DNA from: Roseiarcus sp963730555
GTDB lineage: Bacteria; Pseudomonadota; Alphaproteobacteria; Rhizobiales; Beijerinckiaceae
Direction of reading: 5' to 3'
Assembly: GCA_963730555.1 (NCBI GenBank)
Contig: CAVSSS010000010.1
Coordinates: forward strand, 110,237-174,236
Length of the DNA stretch: 64,000 bases
Shown: one piece after another, positions 37,529 through 47,559 of the stretch
Position numbering within the stretch: position 1 is the stretch's first letter
Layout of the letters: every line of letters starts with the position of its first letter
Program-made: the position numbers and the translations under genes
The notes under the pieces: generated by a model
Databases searched by the model: none
Seen by the model: only the letters and a program-made list of their open reading frames with translations
What the model was told of the DNA's origin: nothing

Positions 37529-38890
37529 TGTCCTGTTTAGGTAGCGCACGATCTGTCCGGTAGGTCCGGCCCCTTTTGGAGGGGTTGGATGCTCCGGACG
37601 GAAGCCCTTCAGGGGGTGCGCATGGCGGTGTTTTTGAAATCTTCTGCGCCGTTGGGAATCGGCGGAACTCAATCAGGAAGAGGCGGCCGAGTTGCTCGGG
37701 GTGACGGAGCGGACATTCCGGCGCTGGACGCGCCGTTATGAGGAGGACGGCGAGGCCGGGCTCGCCGATCGCCGGCTCGGCAAGGCGTCGGGCAAACGGG
37801 TTCCAGCCGACCGGTCGGAGGAAGTGGAGCGGCTCTATCGCGAGCGCTACCAGGGCTTCGCGGTCAAGCATTTCCACGAGCATCTCATCAAGGACCACGG
37901 CTTCGGCTGGGGCTACACCCGGCTCAAGCTGCATCTGCAGTGGACGGGCGTCGTTCCCAAGGCGCCGCGCAAGGGCGCCCACCGCAGGAAGCGCGAGCGG
38001 CGGCGCTTGCCGGGCATGAAGCTGCATCAGGACGGCTCGCGGCACGCATGGCTCGAGGGAGAGCCCGCCCTTGATCTCATTGTGACGCTCGACGACGCGA
38101 CCGGGGCGATCTACTCGGCCTTTCTCGTCGAGGACGAGGGCGCGGCCTCGACCTTCCGGGCGCTCAAGGAGGTTTTCGCCGAGCACGGCCTGCCGATGAG
38201 CCTCTACACCGACCGCGGCTCGCACTACTTTTACACCACCAAGGCCGGCGAGATCGACCGCGGCTGTCCGACCCAGGTCGGCCGGGCTCTGGGCCAGCTT
38301 GGCGTCGAGCCTATCGGGGCTTTCTCTCCCCAGGCGAGAGGCCGGTCGGAACGGGCGTTCCAGACGCTTCAGGACCGATTGGTCAAGGAGCTCAAGCTCG
38401 CCGGCATAACCGAGATCGAGGCGGCCAACGCTTTCATCCGCGACCGCTATCTGCCGGAGCACAATGCACGCTTCGCCGTCGAGCCCGCCGGCGAGGGCTC
38501 GGCCTTCACCCCAATTCCCGGCGTCGATCTCGACGAGATCCTGTGCGTTCAGGAGGAGCGCCAGGTCGGCAACGACAATTGCGTCGCCTACCGGACACTG
38601 AAACTGCAGATGCCCGAAAGCCCGATGCGGCCGCACTTCGTCAAGGCGCGGGTCAAGGTGCACGTCTATCCCGACGGCTCGCACGCCCTCTTCCATGGGC
38701 CCAGATGCATCGGCCGCTACGACGAGGAAGGAAGGCTCAGGACGAACGATGACGCTCGACGCGCCGCTTAAATCCGCTCGGCGGCGGCGGACCTGTGGAC
38801 GGCATGGACAAGCCTCCGGCTTGCCCACCCCGCCCACAGCGGAACAGAACCAGAAGCAGCGGACAATTCACGCGTTGCCAAAACCGGACA
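37529..38890 (+). mobile_element. ISNCY-type insertion sequence
   Basis: About 1362 bp bounded by imperfect inverted repeats of about 32 bp. The left end TGTCCTGTTTAGGTAGCGCA aligns with the reverse complement of the right end, TGTCCGGTTTTGGCAACGCG. Each arm contains a second TGTCCG about 26 bases in. No obvious target duplication was found. A single transposase gene fills it. Confidence 0.8.
37622..38771 (+). CDS. ISNCY family transposase, N-terminal frameshift
   Basis: Integrase-core transposase. The N-terminal helix-turn-helix (NQEEAAELLGVTERTFRRWTRRYEEDG) is followed by RRLPGMKLHQDGSRHAWLEG, DDATGAIYSAFLVEDE, LYTDRGSHYF and GRSERAFQTLQDRLVKEL; these are the D, D and E steps of the catalytic core. 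The first residues (MAVFLK) begin at the ATG at 37622 after AGGGGG, but the frame changes near 37638-37641 before RRWESAELNQEE, so the gene is intact only with one base corrected. If the change is real, the transposase is inactive. Confidence 0.88.
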
Positions 38891-38982
38891 ACTTAATTCG
38901 CTATCGACATAACTTGTTGGTAGACGAGGGGGACTGGAACCGTGAATTCTCCAATCCTGCCAATCCGCCAATGGCGGGTCAA

Positions 38983-40125
38983 TCATTTCGAACCGCCGGG
39001 GGAATTCGGCGCCACCAGATACTTCTCGCCGGTCGCGTGTTTGGCGTAGGCGCGGATGACGTCCGGGGAGACGGCTTGGGCAAGGCTGATTTCGGCCGTG
39101 TAGCGGCTCGCGAAGATCGTCTTGATCTCGCGCGCGACGCGGGCGCGAAGCTTCGCGACTTCGTCGGGAGAGAGTTTGGCGAGGAAAAACGTCAAGAGCC
39201 AGCCGCCGACGCCCCACGCCATGCCGAGGTCGCCCTCGATGATGCGCGGACCAGGATCAAGTCTGCCGTAGATGTAGGCCTGCTTGTGCACCGGCGACCC
39301 ATAGCGGCTGTAAGCGGGCAACTTGCGGCGCAGGACCTGTTCCATCGCCGCCAGGATGGTCGCGGCCATTCGACCGCCGCCAATGGCGTCGAAGCCGAGC
39401 GTGGCGCCGGTCTCCGCAATCGCCTCAACAAGAGCGTCGTTGAAACCCTCAGTGGAGCTGTCGAGGATGTGGGTCGCGCCCTGAGCGCGCAGCGTCTCGA
39501 CCTGGGCGGAGCTGCGGACCACGTTCACCAGCGGGACGCCGTCGGCGAGGCAGAGGCGGTTCAGCATCTGCCCGAGATTGGAGGCCGCGGCGGTGTGAAC
39601 CAAGCCCTTATGGCCCTCTCGCCGCATGGTTTCGACCATGCCGAGCGCAGTCAGCGGGTTGACGAAGGCCGACGCGCCGTCTTTCGCCGACGTTCCCGCG
39701 GGCAGCACTACGCAGTCGCGCGCTTTCACCGTTCTCAAGGTCGCATAGCTCCCTCCGAAAGGAGCAATGGCCACCGTGCGCCCAAGCAACGCTTGCGCGG
39801 AGGCCCCGGCCTCAACCACGACGCCAGCGCCTTCGTTGCCGATGGGGATGGAGCGGTCGAGCCGCCCAGCCAAGCTGGCCAATCGCGCTGCGGGAACGTC
39901 GGCTTCCGCCGATGGGCCGCTCGGACTGCTCCCTGCTCGGAGCGTCGCAAGATCCGCCGCTCCCAGCAGATTGATAATGTCGGACGGGTTCAAGGGCGCG
40001 GCGTCGATTCGGACGACCACCTCGTCCGCGCCGGGGGCGGGAACTGGCGCTTCCTCGATGGAAAGCTTCAGCCGGCCGTCTGAGGTGACAAGAGAGCGCA
40101 ACTCGTGCGTGGTGAGAGAGGTCAT
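38983..40125 (-). CDS. zinc-type alcohol dehydrogenase/quinone oxidoreductase family protein
   Basis: 380-residue medium-chain dehydrogenase. The N-terminal GroES-like part has APVPAPGADEVVVRIDAAPLN and PIGNEGAGVVVEAG; the nucleotide domain has TAAASNLGQMLNRL and TLGFDAIGGGRMAATIL. It lacks the GHE catalytic-zinc motif, so it is of the quinone-oxidoreductase rather than classical alcohol dehydrogenase kind. The substrate is unknown. It starts 18 bases after the poxB stop, so the two genes probably form one transcript. Confidence 0.88.
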   Translation of the reverse strand: MTSLTTHELRSLVTSDGRLKLSIEEAPVPAPGADEVVVRIDAAPLNPSDIINLLGAADLATLRAGSSPSGPSAEADVPAARLASLAGRLDRSIPIGNEGAGVVVEAGASAQALLGRTVAIAPFGGSYATLRTVKARDCVVLPAGTSAKDGASAFVNPLTALGMVETMRREGHKGLVHTAAASNLGQMLNRLCLADGVPLVNVVRSSAQVETLRAQGATHILDSSTEGFNDALVEAIAETGATLGFDAIGGGRMAATILAAMEQVLRRKLPAYSRYGSPVHKQAYIYGRLDPGPRIIEGDLGMAWGVGGWLLTFFLAKLSPDEVAKLRARVAREIKTIFASRYTAEISLAQAVSPDVIRAYAKHATGEKYLVAPNSPGGSK

Positions 40126-40143
40126 TGGACGTTGTCTCCGGGG

Positions 40144-41880
40144 TCACCTGGGGAGAAGATTTGTTTGCGCCAAGTCGACAACCTCGTCGCCGCGGCCGCT
40201 CATAACGGCGCGCAGCACCCAGAGGCTGAAGCCTTTGACCTCCTCCGGCTTGATCGTCGGCGGCATTGAGAGCTCGTTCTTGGCGGTGACCACGTCAAGC
40301 ACCGCAGGGCCGTCGTGGGCGAGAACGGCTTCGACGGCGGCAGGAAGGTCGCCGGGATCCTCGACGCGGCGGGCAAAGATTCCCATCGCATTCGCCATGG
40401 CGGCGAAATCCGGGTTCTCGAGGTCGGTCCCCATTTCCACGAAGCCCGCGGCCTTCATCTCAAGCGCCACGAAGCCGAGCACGCCGTTATTGAAGATGAC
40501 GACCTTCACTGGAAGCTTCTCCTGCTTCAAAGTGATGAGGTCGCCCATCAGCATCGTGAATCCGCCGTCGCCGGAGAGCGAAATGACCTGACGTCCCGGC
40601 TGAGAGGCCGCTGTGCCGAGGGCCTGCGGCATCGCATTCGCCATCGATCCATGCGCAAGCGAACCGATGAGGCGGCGGCGGCCGTTCACGCGCACGTAGC
40701 GCGCAGCCCAGATAGTCGGCGTGCCGACATCGAAGGTGAACACGGCGTCGTCCGTCGCCGCGTCGCTCACGACCTTGGCGAGATATTGCGGATGGATAGG
40801 CTTGCGGCCGGGCGTTCCCTTGGCGAGGTCGTCGAGGCCCTGCCGCGCGCTCTTGTAGTGCGCGACCGCCCGGTCGAGATGGCGACGGTCCAGTTTGGCC
40901 TGAAGCTTCGGCAACAGCGCTTCGATCGTCGCGGCGACGTCGCCGACAACGCCGACCTCGAGAGGGGCGCGACGGCCAAGGTTTTCGGGGCGGATGTCGA
41001 CCTGCGCGATCTTCGCTTTCTGCGGAAGAAACTGCTTGTAGGGGAAATCTGTCCCGAGCAGGAGCAGGACGTCGCAGCTGTGCATGGCGGCGTAGCCGGA
41101 CGAAAAGCCGATAAAGCCGGTCATTCCGACGTCGTATGGGTTGTCGTATTCGACCCATTCCTTGCCGCCGAACGCATGGACGATCGGGCTTTTGAGCGCC
41201 TCCGCGAATTGCATCAGCACGCCATGCGCGCCCGCACAGCCGCGTCCGCAGAACAGGGTTACGCGCGCCGCATCGTTCAAGAGCTTTGCCAACGCCTCGA
41301 CATCACGCTCCGCCGGCTGGACGACAGGACTGCTGGGAAGGAGCGCGGCGGCCGCCGAGATGGCGCGCGCCGGCTCGGGCTTCAGGGCGACGTCGCCGGG
41401 AATCACGATGACGGCCACGTCCCGCAGTCCAACGGCTGCGCGTATCGCATTCTCCAAGACGTAGGGGAGTTGCGCCGGGTCGGAAATGAGCTCGCAATAC
41501 GCGCTGCATTCGCTGAAGAGATTTTGCGGATGCGTCTCCTGAAAGTAGCTGCTTCCAATCTCGGGCGAGGGAATATGCGCGGCAATCGCGAGAACGGGCG
41601 TGCGGGTGCGGTGGGCGTCGTAGAGGCCGTTGATGAGATGCAGGTTGCCCGGGCCGCAGGAGCCCGCGCAGACCGCGAGCTTTCCGGTCGCCTGGGATTC
41701 GCCGGCGGCGGCGAAGGCGGCCGCTTCCTCATGGCGGGTATGGACCCATCGGATCGCCTTCTGGGTCCTGAGCGCCTCCGTCACCCCATTCAGGCTGTCG
41801 CCAACCACGCCGTAGATGCGTTCCACCCCCGCCTGAGTCAGCGTTTCGACGAGGTAGTCCGCGCAATTGCCAGCCGCCAT
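40144..41880 (-). CDS. poxB: thiamine-diphosphate pyruvate dehydrogenase (quinone) type
   Basis: 578 residues. PYR domain has VERIYGVVGDSLNGV and HEEAAAFAA with the ThDP-activating glutamate; the middle domain binds FAD; the PP domain has SLSGDGGFTMLMGDLITLKQ, with the GDG...N metal site. The family decarboxylates pyruvate to acetate and passes electrons to quinone at the membrane. With acs (31-33 kb), acetate made here could be recaptured. The partner ADH gene is downstream; the LysR gene lies 208 bases upstream. Confidence 0.92.
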   Translation of the reverse strand: MAAGNCADYLVETLTQAGVERIYGVVGDSLNGVTEALRTQKAIRWVHTRHEEAAAFAAAGESQATGKLAVCAGSCGPGNLHLINGLYDAHRTRTPVLAIAAHIPSPEIGSSYFQETHPQNLFSECSAYCELISDPAQLPYVLENAIRAAVGLRDVAVIVIPGDVALKPEPARAISAAAALLPSSPVVQPAERDVEALAKLLNDAARVTLFCGRGCAGAHGVLMQFAEALKSPIVHAFGGKEWVEYDNPYDVGMTGFIGFSSGYAAMHSCDVLLLLGTDFPYKQFLPQKAKIAQVDIRPENLGRRAPLEVGVVGDVAATIEALLPKLQAKLDRRHLDRAVAHYKSARQGLDDLAKGTPGRKPIHPQYLAKVVSDAATDDAVFTFDVGTPTIWAARYVRVNGRRRLIGSLAHGSMANAMPQALGTAASQPGRQVISLSGDGGFTMLMGDLITLKQEKLPVKVVIFNNGVLGFVALEMKAAGFVEMGTDLENPDFAAMANAMGIFARRVEDPGDLPAAVEAVLAHDGPAVLDVVTAKNELSMPPTIKPEEVKGFSLWVLRAVMSGRGDEVVDLAQTNLLPR

Positions 41881-42088
41881 TTGTATTCCTGTCGTTATAC
41901 TTGAGGAGAAGCGTGCGCACTTTGCCGGTTCATCTTGACGGGTCCAGGCTTGTTTGCAAACAGCTTCATTTTACAGTGTCACCATCGCAATATCGAGTCT
42001 TTCAACCACGGGGCGGGTGGCCGCCGGTGACGGCTTTCTCCGCTCACTGCCGAGCCAAGAAGGACCCTTTCCGGGTCCGGGAACCGTG

Positions 42089-42986
42089 TCATTTGGCGCC
42101 GAAACACGGCGTCCGATCTATCAGGGCATCGATGCGTGAGAGGAACGTCTTCAGAATCGGCGAGGCATTGTCCTTGCGGTAGCCGATCATGAGATCGACG
42201 GTTGGTTGCTCGCCCTTAAGGCGCCGGCTCACGATGGACGGCGGCAGATAGTCCTCGATCGAAATTGGCAAGAGCGCAATGCCCCGCTCTGACGCAACCA
42301 GCGACATCGCCATAGCAAAATTGTCGATCCCGAAACGAGGCTCGACCTTAACTCCCGACCGTTTGAGGTAGCCGTTGACGGCGCTGCGCAACACGCGGGG
42401 AATCTCGGATATGCCGATAAAGGTCTCGCCCTTAAGATTGCGAGGATCGAAGGTTTTGCTCGCCGCAAGTCGATGATCGGCGGGCAAGATGGCGACAAGC
42501 GGTTCCTGCAAAACCAGTTTGAATACGAGTTCCGGGTCCCGTTCGTGACGCAGGAAGGCGATGTCGACCCTTCCCTGCTTGAGGTCCTCGGCGAGCGTGA
42601 CCGAGAAACCGCTCGACACCCTGATCTCGATATTGGGCAATTCGTCGCTGAGGATCCGAGTCGCGGGGGCAAGCCATGCCGATTCCTGTCCGGCCAGGAA
42701 GCCGATGGCGAAAATCGCCTTCGCGGGATGCGCGGCGCGCGGCCTCCGCGGCGGCTTCCACCTGCATCAACGCCAGGCGGGCGTGATCCAGAAAGGCGCG
42801 GCCAGCCGCCGTCAATTCGACGCCGCGCACGCTGCGGACAAGAAGCGCAACGCCGACTTCATGCTCGAGGTCACGCATCTGCCGGCTGAGGGATGGTTGC
42901 GATGTATGCAGGCGGCTTTCCGCCGCAAGCTTCATGCTGCCTGCCTCCGCGACGGCGACGAAATAACGAAGATGCCTCAGCTCCAT
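42089..42986 (-). CDS. LysR-family transcriptional regulator, frameshifted
   Basis: About 298 residues after frame correction. N-terminal winged helix-turn-helix MELRHLRYFVAVAEAGSM, LHTSQPSLSRQMRDLE. The ligand domain follows in another frame as FAIGFLAGQESAWLAP, SVTLAEDLKQGRVDIAFLRH and ERGIALLPISIEDYLP. The frame changes near 42713, between REG and AIGFLAGQE. The gene is divergent from the SDR gene at 43196, with a 209-base intergenic region, the usual LysR target arrangement; it may also act on poxB downstream. Confidence 0.9.
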
Positions 42987-43195
42987 CCCTTAGCTCTATA
43001 TCTCACAGGCATATCCGTAAACTTACAAAGTCTTTTTCAAGCGGGCCCGTCTGGCTTTATGCGGGCAGAACAACCTGGGCAGCGCAGACGCCGAGCCTTG
43101 CGCTGGCGCACCCGAGGCACGGCTTCAGCTTAATCTTATGGGTATAGCAACTGCCGCCTGCCCCGCGCTCTCGTGAGATTGGAAGAGGAACTGCC

Positions 43196-43940
43196 ATGTC
43201 GAAGAGGCTCGAAGGCAAGGTTGCGCTCGTGACCGGCGGCTCACGAGGGATTGGCGCTGCGATCGCCAAGCGCCTGGCTGCCGACGGCGCCGCGGTCGCC
43301 ATCACCTATACAAAGGGGGCGGACACGGCCGCGTCGGTCGTCGAGGCCATCAAGCGCGTGGGCGGCAAGGCGATCGCCGTGCAGGCGGACGCGACGGCTG
43401 CGGACCAAGTCAAGGCCGCGATCGACAAGACGGTCGCCGCTTTGGGCAGGCTCGACGTATTCGTCAACAATGCCGGCACCGCGATCCCAAAGAAATTCGA
43501 GGAGACCACGCTCGAGGAGCTCGACCGCGTGATCGACCTCAATCTGCGTGGCGCGTTTGTCGCGACACAGGAAGCGCTCAAGCATATGAACGAAAGCGGG
43601 CGCATCATCCTCATCGGGTCGTGCGTCGGCGAACGCATGATGACGCCGGGCCTGGCTGCCTACGCGGCCACCAAAGGCGCGATCAAAATGTTCGCGCAAG
43701 GGCTGGGCAGGGAAGTGGGAGATCGTGGCATCACGGTCAACAACATCCAGCCGGGCCCGATCGACACAGACCTCAATCCCGCTTCCGGCGATTGGGCGGT
43801 TCCGCAGAAGGCGCTGACAGCGCTCAATCGCTATGGGACCGTCGACGAGGTCGCGGCCCTGGTCGCCTTCGTCGCCAGCCCGGAAGCCGCCTACATCACC
43901 GGCGCGAAGTCTCACGGTCGACGGCGGCACGAACGCCTGA
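43196..43940 (+). CDS. SDR-family oxidoreductase (3-oxoacyl-ACP reductase type), one-base insertion near end
   Basis: About 247 residues. Cofactor loop TGGSRGIGAAIAKRL, NNAG in VFVNNAGTAIP, and active-site Ser and YAATK in GLAAYAATKGAIKMFAQG. The family end should be ITGASLTVDGGTNA; the sequence carries one extra base near 43906 (GCGAAGTCTC where GCGAGTCTC is expected), so the conceptual frame runs on wrongly to 44065. Correcting it ends the gene at the TGA at 43938-43940. Start ATG at 43196 follows AAGAGGAAC. Likely regulated by the divergent LysR. The substrate is unknown. Confidence 0.9.
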
Positions 43941-43973
43941 AGCGAGGGCAATTTCCTACCCGGCCTTCGCCCG

Positions 43974-45608
43974 CTATTCGCAGACGAAGCTCGCGGCCGC
44001 GTTCGTGTCTCCCGAGCCCGTATAGCGCGCCTTCTTCGGATAGGGGCAGGCGGGGCGCTGCATGACGATAGGCTTCGTCGGGTCGTCGCCCTGGTACTTG
44101 GTGGCGATCAGCTTCTCTGGCGCCGTTCCGGTCTCGACCCATTGGGCGAGGGCCGCCAGGACGTCATGCTCTGCGTCGACCTCAGGGGCAGGCAGGCCAT
44201 GTTCGCTGCCGACCGCATCCGGCCCTTCGCCGCCGCCCAGACCGCAATGCTCGACGCCGGGCAGAAGAAAGAGCCGCGCCGAGCCCTGCAACTGGTCCAC
44301 TCCTCCCTGAGCCTTGGCGAGCTTGTCATAGAAGGCGACGGTCGCGAGCGGATTGACGATCGAATCCGCCCAGCCGTGGTAGATCAAGAGTTTGCCGCCA
44401 CGCGCCTTGAAGGCGTCGATGTTGGCGACCGTCGCTCCATTCACATCAGGTCCGAGCACCGCGTCCACTTCCGCCATGTCGCGGTCGAAGTCGAACTCGC
44501 GCCAGTCCCAGTTCGGGCCGAACACCCACTTGAACAGGCCGTCGAAGGCCGGCTCTTTGAGCGACAAGGGCGGGTCGCCCTCTTCAGCCGCCCAGCCGAA
44601 GGCGGGACCCTCGCTGCCGCGCGCCCAGCCCGGATAGATCGGCTCGCCGGTGCGCGGATTCGTCGGGCCCGCGTAGAAGCGCTTCGCCGTTTCGGCCTGT
44701 TCGGGAGTCAAGCAGTCGGGTGCGTCGCCGGCTTTGCAAACAAGCGAGGCCGGATCGAAGGCGCAATGGAGCGGATCGGCGACGAACGTATCCGAAACCG
44801 CGCCGCTAGCGCCGGGAGCGCAGGCCGCGACGGCCGCCTTCTTGAGCAGCATCAGCTTCTCATGCCCGAGCACGCTGCCCGGCGAGCGGTCCGCCGCCTG
44901 GCGGCTCCAGACGAAGGCCGCGTGGAGGTGGGTGCGATTGATCACCGGCGCGCCAGCGGCGATGCCGTCGTAATCCGATGGGAAAAGCTCAGCTTCGATC
45001 AGCGCCTGCTGGCCGCCGGTCGAGCAGCCGGTGAAATAGGCGCGGGCGGGCTCCTTGCCATAGAAGGCCTGCGCGATTGCTTTGCCGGCGACGGTCATGA
45101 GATGGGTCGCGCGAAACCCCCAGTCGCGCCATTTCACCGGATGGCCAACGATGGCGTCGCCGTTCAGCGCCGTGGCGGGCGCCGTTCCCTGATCGGTGTT
45201 GATGACGGCGTAGCCCCTGCGAAGGCCGGCCGCCAGGACTGGATAGATGAACCGGCCGCCGTAACCCCCGTTGCCGGTTCCTTCGAAGACGCCCTTCCAT
45301 CCCTCCTGCGGAAGCCACATTTCGACGCGGATCGTCGAGTCTTGCACAGGCGACAGGGTCGCCGTCACCCTACAGAATGCAGGCAGGTTGGCGTAGCTCT
45401 TCGTGTCTGAGGCGGTGAACGACCCTGCCGGGACGCTCTCCGCGGCCGTGACCATCGTGTCTACGATCTTGAGGTCCTTGAGAGCGGCGCAGGCGTCGGC
45501 GGCGAAGACTGAAGTCGCGCCGGCGATCGCAGCGGCCCCGGCAATCACGATGAGGAACCCAGCCCTCCAAAGGCGTCCCGCGACATCGGCGCGCGTCATT
45601 GGCTGCAT
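43974..45608 (-). CDS. tannase/feruloyl esterase family protein
   Basis: About 544 residues, exported (signal peptide around IVIAGAAAIAGATSVFAADAC). The nucleophile motif is TGCSTGGQQALIEAE; the lid holds disulphide cysteines including DPLHCAFDPASLVC; the acid/base region has IYHGWADSIVNPLATVAFYDKL and PGVEHCGLGGG, with His. Family enzymes release ferulic, gallic or similar aromatic acids from plant esters. ATG at 45608 is chosen because AAGGGGAG precedes it; a GTG at 45629 is the alternative. Converges on the SDR gene. Confidence 0.9.
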   Translation of the reverse strand: MQPMTRADVAGRLWRAGFLIVIAGAAAIAGATSVFAADACAALKDLKIVDTMVTAAESVPAGSFTASDTKSYANLPAFCRVTATLSPVQDSTIRVEMWLPQEGWKGVFEGTGNGGYGGRFIYPVLAAGLRRGYAVINTDQGTAPATALNGDAIVGHPVKWRDWGFRATHLMTVAGKAIAQAFYGKEPARAYFTGCSTGGQQALIEAELFPSDYDGIAAGAPVINRTHLHAAFVWSRQAADRSPGSVLGHEKLMLLKKAAVAACAPGASGAVSDTFVADPLHCAFDPASLVCKAGDAPDCLTPEQAETAKRFYAGPTNPRTGEPIYPGWARGSEGPAFGWAAEEGDPPLSLKEPAFDGLFKWVFGPNWDWREFDFDRDMAEVDAVLGPDVNGATVANIDAFKARGGKLLIYHGWADSIVNPLATVAFYDKLAKAQGGVDQLQGSARLFLLPGVEHCGLGGGEGPDAVGSEHGLPAPEVDAEHDVLAALAQWVETGTAPEKLIATKYQGDDPTKPIVMQRPACPYPKKARYTGSGDTNAAASFVCE

Positions 45609-45803
45609 CGCTGGTGGGCTCCCCTTCACGTTCGGGTCTCATGGACAGGCTCGGCCTCTGCCGCTTAAGCCTGCACGAGAACACTAACACCAGAGGCGTC
45701 AAAACGGGAACCCGAGTCCCCTTCCCACTGCGAGCTCTCCCGGCGCGGGCGTGCCAACGACGCAGTCGCTGTGCGAACTGACGAAGCTTCGTGAAGAGAA
45801 GGC

Positions 45804-46481
45804 TTAGGCGTCTATCGGGAGCCCGAGTTCAAAGCGGATTCCGAGCGGGTCGCTATGCCATTCATGCTGGCCGCCAAGGCCTTCGCTCAGAAGACGAATG
45901 AAGCTCATCCCCATATGGCCGGCCTCGGTGACGTCAAAATCCTCGGGAAACCCCACCCCATCATCCTCATACCCGACCATGAGGCGTCCCTTTTCCTCTG
46001 AGCGGCACGAAAGAGAAATCCTTGTCGGCAAACCTGTTGGATGGGCGTATTTCAACGAATTGGAGATGAGCTCGGCGGTGATCAGTCCGAGCGATAGCGC
46101 TGTCTTTGCCGGCACGTGACAATCCGCCGGGCAGGCAAAAGAAAATGATGTCGCCGCAGGCGTGAGAGCGCCTCGCAGACGATTACATATCTCTTCCAGA
46201 TATTTTCGTAGCTGGACTGTCCCGGTTGGGGATTCACCCAAGAAACGATGAAGCTTTCCGACCGTTTCTATGCGATCGGCAATCTCGAGAAGAAACGTCC
46301 GGGGATCGGATACGTCCCCGGCCTTTGCTCTCCGCCGAACAAGCGCGCTTATTATTTGCAGACTATTTGCAATCCGATGCTCCGCCTCCTTTCGACAAAA
46401 CTGAGAACGTTCACCGGCGGAAATATCCGCTTCAACTAATGTTAGCATACGAACCACCATTTCGCTTAAAGCGTACGACAC
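45804..46481 (-). CDS. HWE/HisKA_2-type sensor histidine kinase without sensor domain
   Basis: 225 residues consisting only of a dimerisation/histidine region (RKEAEHRIANSLQIISALVRRR, with His in EAEHRI) and an ATPase part (LGLITAELISNSLKYAH, EDDGVGFPEDFD, GHMGMSFIRLLSEGLGG). The HisKA_2/HWE class is widespread in Hyphomicrobiales, where it often feeds general-stress or light responses. No PAS or membrane segment, so an input partner must be elsewhere. No response regulator is adjacent. Confidence 0.88.
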   Translation of the reverse strand: MSYALSEMVVRMLTLVEADISAGERSQFCRKEAEHRIANSLQIISALVRRRAKAGDVSDPRTFLLEIADRIETVGKLHRFLGESPTGTVQLRKYLEEICNRLRGALTPAATSFSFACPADCHVPAKTALSLGLITAELISNSLKYAHPTGLPTRISLSCRSEEKGRLMVGYEDDGVGFPEDFDVTEAGHMGMSFIRLLSEGLGGQHEWHSDPLGIRFELGLPIDA

Positions 46482-46670
46482 AACTTGGGCGATAACAAGG
46501 ATTATTACTTAATTAACCTAGGTAAAACAAGGCATTGCCTCAATATGCGCCTCCTATACAATCAGCTATACATTGAGAATTAACTCATCATACCCACTTG
46601 ACATAAAGACCTAATTATGAGTAACTAACACAAGGTGAGCAAACAAAGGCTTTTCGGAAGGAGAGCATCC
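46482..46670. promoter_or_regulatory. AT-rich region upstream of RHH gene
   Basis: About 190 bases much richer in A and T than the surroundings (ATTACTTAATTAACCTAGGTAAAA, CCCACTTGACATAAAGACC). TTGACAT is a good -35 candidate about 70 bases before the RHH start. It separates the divergent kinase and RHH genes. Confidence 0.5.
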
Positions 46671-46892
46671 ATGTCGGCGGACCCTCGCGGCGAGCGTCTC
46701 CAGATCATGCTGACAACAGAGGAGCTTGCCGCCCTCGATCAGTGGCGGTTCAGCCGTCACATGCCGAGCCGCGCAGCGGCGGTTCGCGAATTGTTGCGGC
46801 GGGGTTTAACGGCGGAGGGCTTCGACATTTCGGACGGGAAAACGAAATCCGCCGATTTCGGCGTGATTGTCGATCTCAAGCAGAAGAGTTGA
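46671..46892 (+). CDS. ribbon-helix-helix family DNA-binding protein
   Basis: 73 residues from the ATG at 46671, which follows GAAGGAGAG by 6 bases; an upstream in-frame ATG would add a basic extension. It reads MSADPRGERLQIMLTTEELAALDQWRF, then RHMPSRAAAVRELLRRGL, the strand-helix-helix of RHH repressors. Small RHH proteins act on their own or in antitoxin pairs; no toxin gene is seen next to it. Divergent from the histidine kinase. Confidence 0.82.
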   Translation: MSADPRGERLQIMLTTEELAALDQWRFSRHMPSRAAAVRELLRRGLTAEGFDISDGKTKSADFGVIVDLKQKS

Positions 46893-47029
46893 AGCGGCGG
46901 CCCTGACGAGCGCGACAGCTCTCCGGATCCCCGCGGATCCGCGTTATGTGGGGAGTTGGGCCATCGCGAATCGCGAATGCAGGTTCGCGGATTAATGCTT
47001 TGCGGAAGAACCAAACAACTAGAAGGTCG

Positions 47030-47341
47030 TTATGTTCGCCCAGGTCCTTCGCCAGAATGGCTGATCACTGGGCAAGGACGCCTTGGAGGATCGGGTGCCG
47101 AGATCGGAATTTGATGCCGATCAGTTGGAGACCTTGATGGTGGCGGCGTTTGAGCAGCTGGGAAAGCTAGAGGCTGAGGCTCAAGAGCTTGCGAGAGCCA
47201 TTCTAAAAGCCACTGCGCGGCCTCAATCCGGCGATCCAGGACCTCCAGATCGAGACCCGCCGCGGCCCCTCGATTAATTTCTAATTCGGATCTATGCGCC
47301 TTGACCGCATGATAGAGGTCGCGTTGCGCCTCGCTTGCCAT
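47030..47341 (-). CDS. small uncharacterised protein
   Basis: 103 residues. The ATG at 47341 follows AAGGAGA by 9 bases, which is why the minus strand is preferred over an overlapping plus-strand frame at 47083. The N-terminal half is helical (MASEAQRDLYHAVKAHRSELE and LEVLDRRIEAAQWLLEWLSQAL); the remaining half is proline-rich and disordered. I do not recognise the family. It may be a regulatory or structural small protein; confidence that it is real is moderate. Confidence 0.5.
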   Translation of the reverse strand: MASEAQRDLYHAVKAHRSELEINRGAAAGLDLEVLDRRIEAAQWLLEWLSQALEPQPLAFPAAQTPPPSRSPTDRHQIPISAPDPPRRPCPVISHSGEGPGRT

Positions 47342-47559
47342 CGCAGGCGTCTCCTTCTGCGATCCGCGTTTCCTCTCCCGCCATCTTTATTGCGCTCCCT
47401 TGATAGGAGTGCAAATTAAAAATAGGGGTCCGCCCACTAGCGGGATCGCGGCTCGGGGCGATTCGCGCCTCACGCGAGGTTTGAGGCGCCTTCATCACGA
47501 AAACGGCGTCGTGCGTGCTAAGATGGGCAATCCCGCCAGCTCGGACCGCCTGACCGCCC

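Noticed and set aside
37380..38837. 485-codon minus-strand frame
   Set aside because: Antisense to the ISNCY transposase.
40315..41904. 529-codon open frame on the plus strand
   Set aside because: Antisense to poxB, no motif, and low-complexity arginine-rich composition.
47083..47277. 64-codon plus-strand frame
   Set aside because: Overlaps the minus-strand small gene, which has the better ribosome site; it uses a TTG start with none.
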